Positions 54,971 to 64,000 of a stretch of DNA of 64,000 nt are shown in pieces (position 1 is the stretch's first letter; each line of letters opens with the position of its first letter). A model generated the notes under the pieces. That model was not told the DNA's origin, made no database searches, and saw only the letters and a program-made list of their open reading frames with translations. Source of the stretch: Roseateles depolymerans (GTDB lineage: Bacteria; Pseudomonadota; Gammaproteobacteria; Burkholderiales; Burkholderiaceae_C); NCBI GenBank assembly GCA_003241055.1, contig QFOD01000003.1:186001-250000 (forward strand), written 5' to 3'. Position numbers and translations under genes: made by a program.

Positions 54971-55812
54971 TGCAGCGCCTCGCGGATTCGTTCTGGCGCG
55001 CCTGCGCCTACTGCCTGCTGCCGCGGGTCATCGGCCTGTCGCTGCTGCCGCTGGTGCTGGCCGGCCTGCTGGTGTTCGGCTTCATGTTCTTCTTCTGGGA
55101 AGGTGCGGTGGCCAGCGTGCGCGCGACGCTGGAGAGCTGGCTGCTGGTGGACAGCCTGCTGCGCTGGCTGGATTCCATGGGCGGCGCGGCGCTGCGCAGC
55201 ATGCTGGCGCCGCTGATCGTGCTGGCGCTGGTGCTGCCGGTGGTGGTGGTCATCAGCCTGCTGCTGGTGGCGCTGTGCATGACGCCGGCCATGGTGTCCC
55301 TGGTGTCGGAGCGGCGCTTCCCGGGGCTGGAGAAGCGCCGTGGCGGCTCGCTGCTGCAGAGCGTGGCCGCGTCGCTGGGTGCCACCGTGGTGGCGGTGCT
55401 GCTGCTGCTGCTGTCGCTACCGCTGTGGCTGATCCCGCCGCTGGTGATGGTGCTGCCGCCGCTGATCTGGGGCTGGCTGACCTACCGAGTGTTCGGCTTC
55501 GACGTGCTGGCCGAGCATGCGTCCGCCGACGAGCGCCGCGCGCTGCTGGCCGAGCACCGCATGCCCATGCTGGCCATGGGCGTGATCTGCGGCTACCTGG
55601 GCGCGGCGCCGTCGCTGATCTGGGCCATGGGCACGCTGACCATCGTGCTCGCGCCCTTCGTGGTGCTCGTCTCGATCTGGCTCTACACCGTGGTGTTCGC
55701 GTTCTCGACGGCCTGGTTCACGCATTACGCGCTGGCAGCCCTGCAGGAGCGCCGCGACGCTGAGCCGGTGGCGGAGTCCGAGGTGCTGCTGGCCGGGGAC
55801 GGCGCGGCCTGA
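54970..55812 (+). CDS. EI24/CysZ-like integral membrane protein
   Basis: A 280-residue protein with about six hydrophobic helices, including LLPLVLAGLLVFGFMFFFW, MLAPLIVLALVLPVVVVISLLLVAL and ATVVAVLLLLLSLPLWLIPPLVM. The general pattern matches the EI24 domain (PF07264), which also covers the CysZ sulfate-transport protein. No cysteine-synthesis gene is nearby, so a sulfate role is not supported by context. It is coupled to the sterol-desaturase-like gene. The next gene starts 60 bases downstream. Confidence 0.8.
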   Translation: MQRLADSFWRACAYCLLPRVIGLSLLPLVLAGLLVFGFMFFFWEGAVASVRATLESWLLVDSLLRWLDSMGGAALRSMLAPLIVLALVLPVVVVISLLLVALCMTPAMVSLVSERRFPGLEKRRGGSLLQSVAASLGATVVAVLLLLLSLPLWLIPPLVMVLPPLIWGWLTYRVFGFDVLAEHASADERRALLAEHRMPMLAMGVICGYLGAAPSLIWAMGTLTIVLAPFVVLVSIWLYTVVFAFSTAWFTHYALAALQERRDAEPVAESEVLLAGDGAA

Positions 55813-55872
55813 GCAGGCCAGGGGGCTTATGGATGCTCCGGGCGCCAGGCACCGGGGCCAAGGAGGAGAGCA

Positions 55873-56664
55873 ATGAACGTCGGTCTGATCATCATTGGCG
55901 ACGAGATCCTGTCGGGCAAGCGACGCGACTCGCATCTCGCCAAATTCATCGAACTGCTGGCCGAGCGCGGCATGCAGCTGAGCTGGGCTCAGTACCTGGC
56001 GGATGACCGCGAGGCGCTGACCGAGCGGCTGCGTGCGGCCTTCGCCAGCGGCGACCTGGTCCTCAGTTGTGGTGGCATCGGCGCGACGCCCGACGACCAC
56101 ACACGGCAGGCCGCGGCGGCCGCGCTCGGCCGCGACATGGCCGTGCACCCCGAGGCCCGTGAGCTCATCTGGCAGCGCATCCAGCAGATGGCGGCGGAGC
56201 AGGGAGCGTCGGCCGACCCCGAACATCCGGACAGCCTGCGCCGCTTCGAGATGGGTTGCTTTCCAGTCGGCGCCGACATCATCCCCAACCCCTACAACCG
56301 CATCCCGGGCTTCTCGGTGGGGCATGTGCATTTCGTGCCCGGTTTCCCGGTGATGGCGCATCCGATGATGGCCTGGGTGCTGGACCGCTACCCGCAACTG
56401 CACCGGGCGTTGCGCACCCAGGAGCGCTCGCTGATCGTGCAGGGTGCCATGGAGGCCAGCCTGACGCCGCTGATGGAGCGCGTCGAGGCCAACTTCCCGG
56501 GCATCAAGGTCTTCAGCCTGCCCAGCGTCGATCACCCCCAGTGGGGGCGCTGCATCGAACTGGGCGTCAAGAGCGATGCCGGCGACCTGATGGCGGCCTA
56601 CGGCGCCCTCAAACAGGGCGTGATCGATTTTGGTGCAAACGTGAGTGCCGAGTTGGTGCGTTGA
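55873..56664 (+). CDS. CinA/MoCF-domain molybdopterin-binding-like protein
   Basis: A 263-residue protein with a molybdopterin-binding (MoCF) fold. The N-terminus VGLIIIGDEILSGKRRDSH and the motif LVLSCGGIGATPDDHTRQA are characteristic of the CinA/competence-damage group. It lacks the C-terminal CinA amidase domain. The gene carries AAGGAGGAG just ahead of the ATG. Its last bases hold two NtrC-like sequences that may serve the glnA promoter downstream. Confidence 0.85.
   Translation: MNVGLIIIGDEILSGKRRDSHLAKFIELLAERGMQLSWAQYLADDREALTERLRAAFASGDLVLSCGGIGATPDDHTRQAAAAALGRDMAVHPEARELIWQRIQQMAAEQGASADPEHPDSLRRFEMGCFPVGADIIPNPYNRIPGFSVGHVHFVPGFPVMAHPMMAWVLDRYPQLHRALRTQERSLIVQGAMEASLTPLMERVEANFPGIKVFSLPSVDHPQWGRCIELGVKSDAGDLMAAYGALKQGVIDFGANVSAELVR
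56621..56637 (+). promoter_or_regulatory. NtrC-like binding site 1 for glnA
   Basis: TGATCGATTTTGGTGCA: the right half TTGGTGCA is identical to the NtrC consensus half-site, the left half matches partly. It lies about 100 bases upstream of the candidate sigma-54 promoter, inside the end of the CinA-like gene. Confidence 0.5.
56644..56660 (+). promoter_or_regulatory. NtrC-like binding site 2 for glnA
   Basis: AGTGCCGAGTTGGTGCG: its right half TTGGTGC repeats the site-1 half-site 23 bases further on. The paired arrangement is what NtrC enhancers usually show. Confidence 0.45.
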
Positions 56665-56734
56665 ATGGGCCCCTGCGTAGGTACATGCGCATAATGAGCC
56701 GATGCCTTCAGCGAAGACCCATGTCGGTGCGCTC

Positions 56735-56752
56735 TGGCATGCAACCTGCTTT
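56735..56752 (+). promoter_or_regulatory. Candidate sigma-54 promoter of glnA
   Basis: TGGCATGCAACCTGCTTT has the invariant GG (56736-56737) and GC (56748-56749) dinucleotides exactly 10 bases apart, and TGGCA matches the -24 consensus. It lies about 76 bases before the glnA ATG, with NtrC-like sites upstream. Beyond these sites, 56665-56827 shows nothing I can name. Confidence 0.6.
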
Positions 56753-56827
56753 GATTTATTCCGTGGCCGCGTGGCGCGAGTGCGCCTGCGGTGGCAACCC
56801 TCCCCTCGATTCCGCTAGGAGCTATTG

Positions 56828-58243
56828 ATGGCCAAGACCGTCGCCGAAGTGATGCAACTGGTGAAGGACAACGAAGTCAAGTTCGTGGACTTCCGCTTCA
56901 CCGATACCCGTGGCAAGGAACAGCACGTGTCCGTGCCCGTGTCCGCGTTTGACGAAGACAAGTTCACTTCGGGTCACGCGTTTGACGGCTCCTCGATCGC
57001 CGGCTGGAAGGGCATCGAGGCTTCCGACATGCTGCTGATGCCGGACCCGAACACTGCCAACATCGACCCCTTCTTCGAAGAGCCGACGCTGATCCTGTCC
57101 TGCGACGTGGTCGACCCGGCCGACGGCAAGGCCTATGAGCGTGACCCGCGTTCGCTGGCCAAGCGCGCCGAGGCCTACCTGAAGAGCAGCGGCCTGGGCG
57201 ACACCGCCTACTTCGGTCCCGAGCCCGAGTTCTTCATCTTCGACAGCGTGCGTTGGGGCAACGAGATGTCGGGCTCCTTCTTCAAGATCGAGTCGGAAGA
57301 AGGCGCCTGGAACTCCTCCAAGGAGTACGAGCACGGCAACTCCGGCTACCGTCCCACGGTCAAGGGCGGCTACTTCCCCGTGCCCCCGGTCGACAGCGGC
57401 CAGGACATGCGCTCGGAGATGTGCCTGATCCTCGAATCCATGGGCATCCCGGTCGAGGTGCACCACCACGAGGTGGCCAACGCCGGCCAGATGGAGATCG
57501 GCACCAAGTTCAGCTCGCTGGTGCAGCGCGCCGACTGGCTGCAACTGCAGAAGTACATCATCCAGAACGTCGCCCACGCCTACGGCAAGACCGCGACTTT
57601 CATGCCCAAGCCCCTGGTGGGCGACAACGGCTCCGGCATGCACGTTCACCAGTCCGTCTGGAAGGACGGCAAGAACCTGTTCGCCGGTGACGGCTACGCC
57701 GGCCTCTCCGACTTCGCGCTGTACTACATCGGCGGCATCATCAAGCATGCCCGCGCGCTGAACGCCATCACGAACCCCGGCACGAACTCGTACAAGCGTC
57801 TGGTGCCTGGCTTCGAAGCCCCGGTGAAGCTGGCCTACTCGGCCAAGAACCGCTCGGCCTCGATCCGCATTCCGTACGTTGCCAACCCGAAGGGCCGCCG
57901 CATCGAAGCGCGCTTCCCGGACCCGTCCGCCAACCCCTACCTGGCCTTCTCGGCCCTGCTGATGGCCGGTCTGGACGGCGTGGAAAACAAGATCCACCCG
58001 GGCGAAGCCGCCACCAAGGATCTGTACCACCTGCCGCCGGAAGAAGACGCGAAGATCCCGACCGTCTGCCACAGCCTGGACCAGGCCCTGGAGTATCTGG
58101 ACAAGGACCGTGCCTTCCTGACCAAGGGTGGCGTGTTCACCGACTCCTACATCGACGCCTACATCGAGCTGAAGATGCAGGAAGTGACCCGCTTCCGCAT
58201 GGCGACCCATCCGGTCGAGTTCGACATGTACTACGCCCTGTGA
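56828..58243 (+). CDS. glnA: Glutamine synthetase, type I
   Basis: A 471-residue enzyme joining ammonia to glutamate with ATP; it forms a dodecamer. GS signature segments are FDGSSIAGWKGIEASDM near residue 55, FFIFDSVRW, EVANAGQMEIG, MPKPLVGDNGSGMHVHQS near residue 262, and NRSASIRIPYV. The adenylylation site is Tyr400 in KDLYHLPPEE, so GlnE-mediated control is expected. An ATG directly after a TTG was chosen. A sigma-54-like promoter and NtrC-like sites lie upstream, a terminator follows. Confidence 0.97.
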   Translation: MAKTVAEVMQLVKDNEVKFVDFRFTDTRGKEQHVSVPVSAFDEDKFTSGHAFDGSSIAGWKGIEASDMLLMPDPNTANIDPFFEEPTLILSCDVVDPADGKAYERDPRSLAKRAEAYLKSSGLGDTAYFGPEPEFFIFDSVRWGNEMSGSFFKIESEEGAWNSSKEYEHGNSGYRPTVKGGYFPVPPVDSGQDMRSEMCLILESMGIPVEVHHHEVANAGQMEIGTKFSSLVQRADWLQLQKYIIQNVAHAYGKTATFMPKPLVGDNGSGMHVHQSVWKDGKNLFAGDGYAGLSDFALYYIGGIIKHARALNAITNPGTNSYKRLVPGFEAPVKLAYSAKNRSASIRIPYVANPKGRRIEARFPDPSANPYLAFSALLMAGLDGVENKIHPGEAATKDLYHLPPEEDAKIPTVCHSLDQALEYLDKDRAFLTKGGVFTDSYIDAYIELKMQEVTRFRMATHPVEFDMYYAL

Positions 58244-58285
58244 TGGCCATGGGCAGCATGCCTGCTGCCTGTCCGTCCCAAGCGA

Positions 58286-58310
58286 GGGGCCGCCTGTGCG
58301 GCCCCTTTTT
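58286..58310 (+). terminator. Rho-independent terminator after glnA
   Basis: GGGGCCGC, loop CTGT, GCGGCCCC, then TTTTT: an 8-base perfect stem and T-tract, 43 bases after the glnA stop. It separates glnA from the DUF4124-like gene and glnL-glnG, which allows high glnA and low regulator expression. Confidence 0.9.
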
Positions 58311-58330
58311 CGTTCGTGGACAATGCCCCC

Positions 58331-58837
58331 ATGTCGAACCGATTTCCTGTCGCCGCTGCGATCCTGCTGATGGCAGCGTGCAGCCCGGTGCTCGCCACGG
58401 TCTACCGCTGCCCCGGCCCGCCGGTGCTCTACACCGATGCGCTGTCCGCCAAGGAGGCTCAGGAGAAGGGGTGCCGAACCATCGAGGGCACGCCCATCAC
58501 CGTGATGCAGGCGCCGCGTCCGCGGGCCTCCGGCGGGCAGGCGGCTCCAGCCGCGCCGGTCGCCGAGGCGGCGCGTGGCAATGAAGGCCGCATCGATGCC
58601 GGACAGCAACGCTCGCGCGACGACGAGCGCCGCCGGGTGCTGCAGACCGAACTGCGTTCGGCCGAGGAGCGTCTGTCCACCGCCCAGAAGGAATTCAACG
58701 GCGGCCAGGGTGAGCGACGCGGCGACGAACGCAACTACCAGAAGTACCTCGACCGCATGGCCGAGCTCAAGGACAACATCGCCCGCTACGAGGCCGATGT
58801 GCAAGCCCTCAGGCGCGAGATCGCCAAGCTGCCCTGA
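58331..58837 (+). CDS. DUF4124-like secreted coiled-coil protein
   Basis: A 168-residue protein: a signal peptide (AAILLMAACSPVLA), then the DUF4124-like start TVYRCPGPPVLYTDALSAKE with two cysteines. A Pro/Ala linker follows. The C-terminal half is a charged coiled coil (ELRSAEERLSTAQKEF; YEADVQALRREIAKL). The family occurs in the same place, between glnA and glnL, in other Burkholderiales; function unknown. It is 21 bases ahead of glnL. An upstream ATG at 58316 is possible but gives a worse signal peptide. Confidence 0.8.
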   Translation: MSNRFPVAAAILLMAACSPVLATVYRCPGPPVLYTDALSAKEAQEKGCRTIEGTPITVMQAPRPRASGGQAAPAAPVAEAARGNEGRIDAGQQRSRDDERRRVLQTELRSAEERLSTAQKEFNGGQGERRGDERNYQKYLDRMAELKDNIARYEADVQALRREIAKLP

Positions 58838-58857
58838 GACCGGCGCCGGAGCGCCTC

Positions 58858-59958
58858 ATGCCTGATTTCCAACCCCTGCCGGCCGAATTCGCCGGTCTGG
58901 ACCATCTCGCGACCATGGTCGTGATCGTCGGTGCCGGCGGCGAATGCCTGCTGGCCAACGCGCAGTTCGAGAGCGTGATGCGGCTGTCGCGCCGCAGCGT
59001 TCACAAGACCCAGTTGCCGGACTGGTTCGACGACCGGCAACGCCTGGTCGAGACGCTGTCCGGCGTGGCCGCCAACCAATACTCCAGCAGCCGCTTCGAT
59101 GCCCTGCTGCGGCGCCCCTGGGCGCAGGACGACGGCCTGCCCGTGCACGTCATCGTGTCGCAGGTGGAGCCTGCTGCCGATGGCACGGCGCGGGTCATGG
59201 TGGAGTTGATCGAGATCTCGCAGCAGGCTCGCCAGGACCGCGAAGAGCGCAGCCTGGACCAGGTGCAGGCCACCAAGGAACTCACGCGCAACCTTGCCCA
59301 CGAGATCAAGAACCCGCTGGGTGGCATACGCGGCGCGGCGCAGCTGCTGACGCTGGAGCTGCAGGCCATGCCCGGCGGCGCCGAGCTCAACGAGTACACC
59401 CAGGTCATCGTGCACGAGGTGGATCGCCTGCAAAGCCTGGTGGACAGGCTGCTGGCGCCGCATCGCCGCGCGCAGGTGATGGCCGATGTGAACATCCACG
59501 AGATCTGCGAACGCGTGCGGGCGCTGGTGCTGATCGAGCATCCGCGCGGACTCGTGATCCAGCGCGACTACGACACCTCGCTGCCCGACTTCCGCGGGGA
59601 TCGCGAGCAGCTGATCCAGATGCTGCTGAACATCGTGCAGAACGCGGCGCAGGCGCTGGTGAATCGCATCGCGGCCGGCGATGCCCAGATCACGCTGCGC
59701 ACGCGGGTGGCCCGGCAGGTGACGATTGGTAAGCAGCGCTGGCGCTTGGCACTGGAATTGCATGTCGAGGACAACGGGCCTGGCGTGCCGGCCGAAATCC
59801 GAGATCGCATCTTCTTCCCGCTGGTATCCGGCCGGGACGGCGGCTCGGGACTCGGCCTCACGCTCGCGCAGACGATCGCTCAGCAACACCAGGGCATGAT
59901 CGATTGCGAGAGCGAGCCGGGCCTCACGAATTTCCGTATCACGCTGCCGCTGCCCTGA
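58858..59958 (+). CDS. glnL: Nitrogen regulation histidine kinase NtrB
   Basis: A 366-residue cytoplasmic sensor kinase. An N-terminal PAS-like domain (residues 10-130) precedes the H-box NLAHEIKNPLGGIRGAAQLL with phosphoacceptor His148, and the N, G1 and G2 boxes follow (QMLLNIVQNAAQAL; VEDNGPGVP; GSGLGLTLAQTIAQQH). PII protein controls NtrB: low nitrogen lets it phosphorylate NtrC. It is 34 bases ahead of glnG. Confidence 0.93.
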   Translation: MPDFQPLPAEFAGLDHLATMVVIVGAGGECLLANAQFESVMRLSRRSVHKTQLPDWFDDRQRLVETLSGVAANQYSSSRFDALLRRPWAQDDGLPVHVIVSQVEPAADGTARVMVELIEISQQARQDREERSLDQVQATKELTRNLAHEIKNPLGGIRGAAQLLTLELQAMPGGAELNEYTQVIVHEVDRLQSLVDRLLAPHRRAQVMADVNIHEICERVRALVLIEHPRGLVIQRDYDTSLPDFRGDREQLIQMLLNIVQNAAQALVNRIAAGDAQITLRTRVARQVTIGKQRWRLALELHVEDNGPGVPAEIRDRIFFPLVSGRDGGSGLGLTLAQTIAQQHQGMIDCESEPGLTNFRITLPLP

Positions 59959-59992
59959 GCCCACGAAGCAAGGGGTGCGGTCGAGGAGCAGC

Positions 59993-61474
<1,482 letters not shown>

Positions 61475-61501
61475 GCGTGGCGGGGCCTGTACCGGGCGGC
61501 G

Positions 61502-62485
61502 TCAGGCGCTGCGTGCGTGCTTGTCCAGCCAGACGCCCAGGCCCTGGGCGTTGAGCTCCGCATCCATCGCCAGCCAGTCGCGCGCCATCGCCTCGCCGCC
61601 CGTGTAGCCGTGGGCGCGGACGCGCGCGAGGTAGCGCTCCACCAGCGCGGCACGCAGCGCGTCGTGGCGATCAGGGCGGCCGTCCAGGCCGAGCGCCAGT
61701 GTCGTCATCTCGGTGATCTGCTCGTCGAGTGAGGCGGCCAGCTCGCGCACCTGTTCGACGGAACCCCCGACCCGGCCGTAGTGGGTCAGGTACATGGCCT
61801 GCGGCTCACGGGCCAGCATGCGTCCGATCGTGGCCTTGAGTGCGTCTGGCTCGAACTGCACCGGCGTGCTGGACGGCAGTGCCCAGGGCCGGCCGGCGAC
61901 ATCGAATTCCCGGTAGGACAGCCCGAAGGTGTCGCCCGTGAACCAGCCGCGGCTGAGCGCATCCCAGACCACGTGATGGTGGCGGGCATGGCCCGGCGCA
62001 TCCATCAGCAGCAGCGGGCGGTCGCCCAGCAGCAGCACCTGACCATCATGGCTCTCGTCGGCCCGTTCGGCGGGCACGGGCACCAGACGGCCATAGGAGC
62101 GCTCCATCTCGGCTTCGCCGTAGACGGCCATGGCGCCCAGCCACAGGGCCTTGGGGTCCACCAGGTGGCGCAGGCCGCGGGGGTGGATCAGCACCCGCGC
62201 CGCAGGCAGCGATTGCAGCAGCAGCCCGGTGCCGCCGGCGTGATCCAGATGCACATGAGTGGGAATGATCCAGTCCACCGCGTCACGCGGCAGGCCCAGG
62301 GCCTCCAGTGAGGCCAGCAGGCGGGGCACGGCGTAGTTGGTGCCGGTGTCGATGAAGGCGGCGCGGCCGCCGTGCGTGACGAGATAGGCCGCGTCGAAGC
62401 GCGGGCGCTGGAAGCCGGTGTCGACGGCATAGATGCCGTGGCCGAGGTCCTGGAGAAAGTCGGGCAGTACGGGGCGAAGGGGCAT
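61502..62485 (-). CDS. MBL-fold metallohydrolase
   Basis: A 327-residue metallo-beta-lactamase-fold hydrolase. The metal motif is THVHLDHAGG near residue 73; further ligands are in DAPGHARHHHVV and FTGDTFGLSYRE. Glyoxalase II-like and lactonase-like enzymes share this motif; the substrate is not known. The ATG at 62485 was chosen over a longer open frame that is antisense to the genes beyond. It converges with glnG (27 bases between stops) and is divergent from the peptide deformylase gene. Confidence 0.85.
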   Translation of the reverse strand: MPLRPVLPDFLQDLGHGIYAVDTGFQRPRFDAAYLVTHGGRAAFIDTGTNYAVPRLLASLEALGLPRDAVDWIIPTHVHLDHAGGTGLLLQSLPAARVLIHPRGLRHLVDPKALWLGAMAVYGEAEMERSYGRLVPVPAERADESHDGQVLLLGDRPLLLMDAPGHARHHHVVWDALSRGWFTGDTFGLSYREFDVAGRPWALPSSTPVQFEPDALKATIGRMLAREPQAMYLTHYGRVGGSVEQVRELAASLDEQITEMTTLALGLDGRPDRHDALRAALVERYLARVRAHGYTGGEAMARDWLAMDAELNAQGLGVWLDKHARSA

Positions 62486-62533
62486 GGAACTGATTTCTAG
62501 AATCAGGCCGCACGATAGCCCAAGGAGCCCGCC

Positions 62534-63070
62534 GTGGCGGTTCATGAGATTTTGAAGATGGGCGATGCGCGTCTGCTGCGCATTGCAAAACCTGTCACCG
62601 ACTTCGGCAGCCCCGAACTCAGGACGCTGATTGCCGACATGTTCGACACCATGAAGGCCGCCCAGGGCGCCGGCTTGGCCGCACCTCAGATCGGCGTGGA
62701 CCTGCGTCTGGTGATCTTTGGCTATGACAAGAACCCACGCTATCCCGACGCGCCGCCGGTGCCGCCGACGGTGCTGATCAACCCGGTCATCGAGGTGCTG
62801 GGCGATGCGATGGTGGAGGGCTGGGAGGGTTGCCTGTCGGTGCCAGGCCTGCGCGGCGTGGTCGACCGCCACCTGCGCATCCGCTACACCGGCTTCGACG
62901 CCGACGGCCAGCCGCTGGACCGGGTGGCCGAGGGCTTTCACGCCCGCGTGGTGCAGCATGAGTGCGACCACCTGGACGGGGTGCTGTATCCGATGCGGGT
63001 GCGCGACTTCACGCGGTTCGGCTACACCTCCGTGCTGTTCCCCGAGCTCGACCCCAACGCCGACGACTGA
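62534..63070 (+). CDS. def: Peptide deformylase
   Basis: A 178-residue metalloenzyme that removes the formyl group from new proteins. All three family motifs are present: GAGLAAPQIG (motif 1), EGCLSVPG with Cys100 (motif 2), and HECDH at 142-146 (motif 3, metal ligands). The start is a GTG with AAGGAG 6 bases upstream. It is a single gene here, without fmt next to it, so it may be a second deformylase of the genome. The gene spans the usual length. Confidence 0.92.
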   Translation: MAVHEILKMGDARLLRIAKPVTDFGSPELRTLIADMFDTMKAAQGAGLAAPQIGVDLRLVIFGYDKNPRYPDAPPVPPTVLINPVIEVLGDAMVEGWEGCLSVPGLRGVVDRHLRIRYTGFDADGQPLDRVAEGFHARVVQHECDHLDGVLYPMRVRDFTRFGYTSVLFPELDPNADD

Positions 63071-63174
63071 GCGTGCGAGGCCTGGTGCTTCGGCCCGACC
63101 TGATTGCAACGTTTGTAAGTGCGGTGCACCGCGCGTGGCCCTGCCGCGTTGCCCAAGCGGAAAGGACCGCGACA

Positions 63175-64000
63175 TGAACACCCCGTCCGACAAGACCCCG
63201 CTGCGCCTGAACCGCAGTCGCTGGCACCTGCTGGCGCTGGCCCTGCTGCTGTGCGCCGCCCCGGCCGCCCGGAGCGCCGAGCCTGATCGTGACCCGCCGG
63301 GCCGTGCCGCCCGGGTCGTGTCCGTCGTCGGCGATGCCTGGCTGTTCGACCAGGACACACGTGAGTGGGTGATGCTCTCCCGCAACCAGACGGTGGGTGA
63401 GGGTGACCGCGTCCGCACGGACGAGCGGGCGCGCGTCAGCCTGCGTGTGGGTTCCACCACGCTGTGGCTGGATGAGCGTGGCGACCTGGAGCTCAGCCAG
63501 CTGGACGACGAACACCTGCTGCTGCAACTGGACCGCGGCGACGTGGCGCTGCGCCTGCGCTCCCGCGAGATCGCGGCGCAGACCCGCATCCACACCCGTG
63601 AAGGCGATGCGCGGCCGGAGCGGGACGGCCTGTATCGCGTGGAGCAACTGGACCGCGGCAGCAAGGCCTAGGTCTGGCGCGGCCGTCTGCGCTTCGAATG
63701 GGAGCGGGCGCAGGATGCCCAGCCCGTGTGGCTCAGCGACGGTGAACAGGCCGAATTCTGGTGGCCGGGCGGGCCGCGTGCGGAGCGCTCGCGGCTCTAC
63801 AGCGATGCCTTCGGCGACTGGGTGCTGGCGGAGAGCCGGCTGGAGGGGGATGCCTCGTCGACCAGCTACGTCTCGGCCGAGATGACCGGGGTCGAGGATC
63901 TGGACCGTTATGGCAGCTGGGAGGCCGCCAGCGATTACGGCCCGCTGTGGATTCCCACCACCGTCGTCGTGGGCTGGGCGCCCTACCGATACGGGCGCTG
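63175..64000 (+). pseudogene. FecR/DUF6600-like protein gene with an in-frame amber codon, truncated by the window
   Basis: The first 165 codons give a signal peptide (LLALALLLCAAPAARSA) and a FecR-type domain (RAARVVSVVGDAWLF; GDRVRTDERARVSLRVGSTT). A TAG stands at 63669-63671. The same frame then stays open to the window end and continues the same family: VWRGRLRFEWER, GEQAEFWWPGG, VSAEMTGVEDLDRYGSWEAA and PTTVVVGWAPYRYGRW, which is the DUF6600 signature. So one gene is interrupted by a single stop, with no frameshift. A real nonsense mutation, a sequencing error, or read-through are all possible. The 3' end is outside the window. Confidence 0.75.

Noticed and set aside
54970..55812. Calling the EI24 protein CysZ (sulfate transport)
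   Set aside because: The domain is shared, but no cysteine or sulfate gene is near, and the gene is coupled to a sterol-desaturase-like gene.

Overview
The window reads as about 64 kb of chromosome from a high-GC betaproteobacterium of the order Burkholderiales, probably the Rubrivivax/Roseateles/Ideonella side of it. Support comes from the gene content: type II homoserine kinase beside a BPSS1780-type membrane protein, phaC-phaA-phaB, glnA followed by a DUF4124-like gene and glnL-glnG, xdhAB divergent to guaD, a PEP-CTERM protein, and strong GC bias at third codon positions. Placement rests on recognition, not on a search. I found no rRNA, tRNA, CRISPR array, insertion sequence or phage gene. 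Coding density is very high, no gap exceeds about 300 bases, and many neighbours overlap by 1 or 4 bases.

Layout. 0-10 kb: the end of ahpF, rarD, a MoaD/ThiS-like protein paired with an Asp-box beta-propeller, two tandem CocE/NonD hydrolases, a chemotaxis receptor, an NTF2-like secreted protein, truC and a YchJ protein. 10-15 kb: a catabolic-looking cluster (2-hydroxyacid dehydrogenase divergent from SDR, MFS transporter, VOC protein and an HTH-citrate synthase fusion) with two related palindromes between the divergent genes. 15-29.5 kb: a DUF481 protein, uvrD, a di-heme peroxidase coupled to a 2OG-Fe(II) oxygenase, a secreted phosphoesterase with a PEP-CTERM protein, a thioesterase, a PhoX phosphatase, and the BPSS1780/homoserine kinase pair.

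29.5-42.7 kb: polA, an atypical response regulator, a purine block (xdhA-xdhB with a coupled lipoprotein amidase, guaD on the other strand), an S9 peptidase, and a coupled Nudix/solute-binding pair. 42.7-51 kb: maiA-pgeF, the PHA cluster phaC-phaA-phaB, and a large ATP-binding LuxR regulator. 51-56.7 kb: an AIM24 protein, then four overlapping genes (beta-propeller, polysaccharide deacetylase, sterol-desaturase-like protein, EI24 membrane protein) and a CinA-like protein. 56.8-61.5 kb: the nitrogen-control block with a candidate sigma-54 promoter and NtrC-like sites ahead of glnA. 61.5-64 kb: an MBL hydrolase, peptide deformylase, and a FecR/DUF6600-type gene that carries an in-frame amber codon and runs off the window.

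Most of this is core metabolism and regulation. The parts that deserve attention are the fused or coupled arrangements: HTH-citrate synthase with its paired operators, the extended di-heme peroxidase with the 2OG oxygenase, the MoaD-like/beta-propeller pair, the four-gene envelope operon, and the amber-interrupted FecR-like gene.
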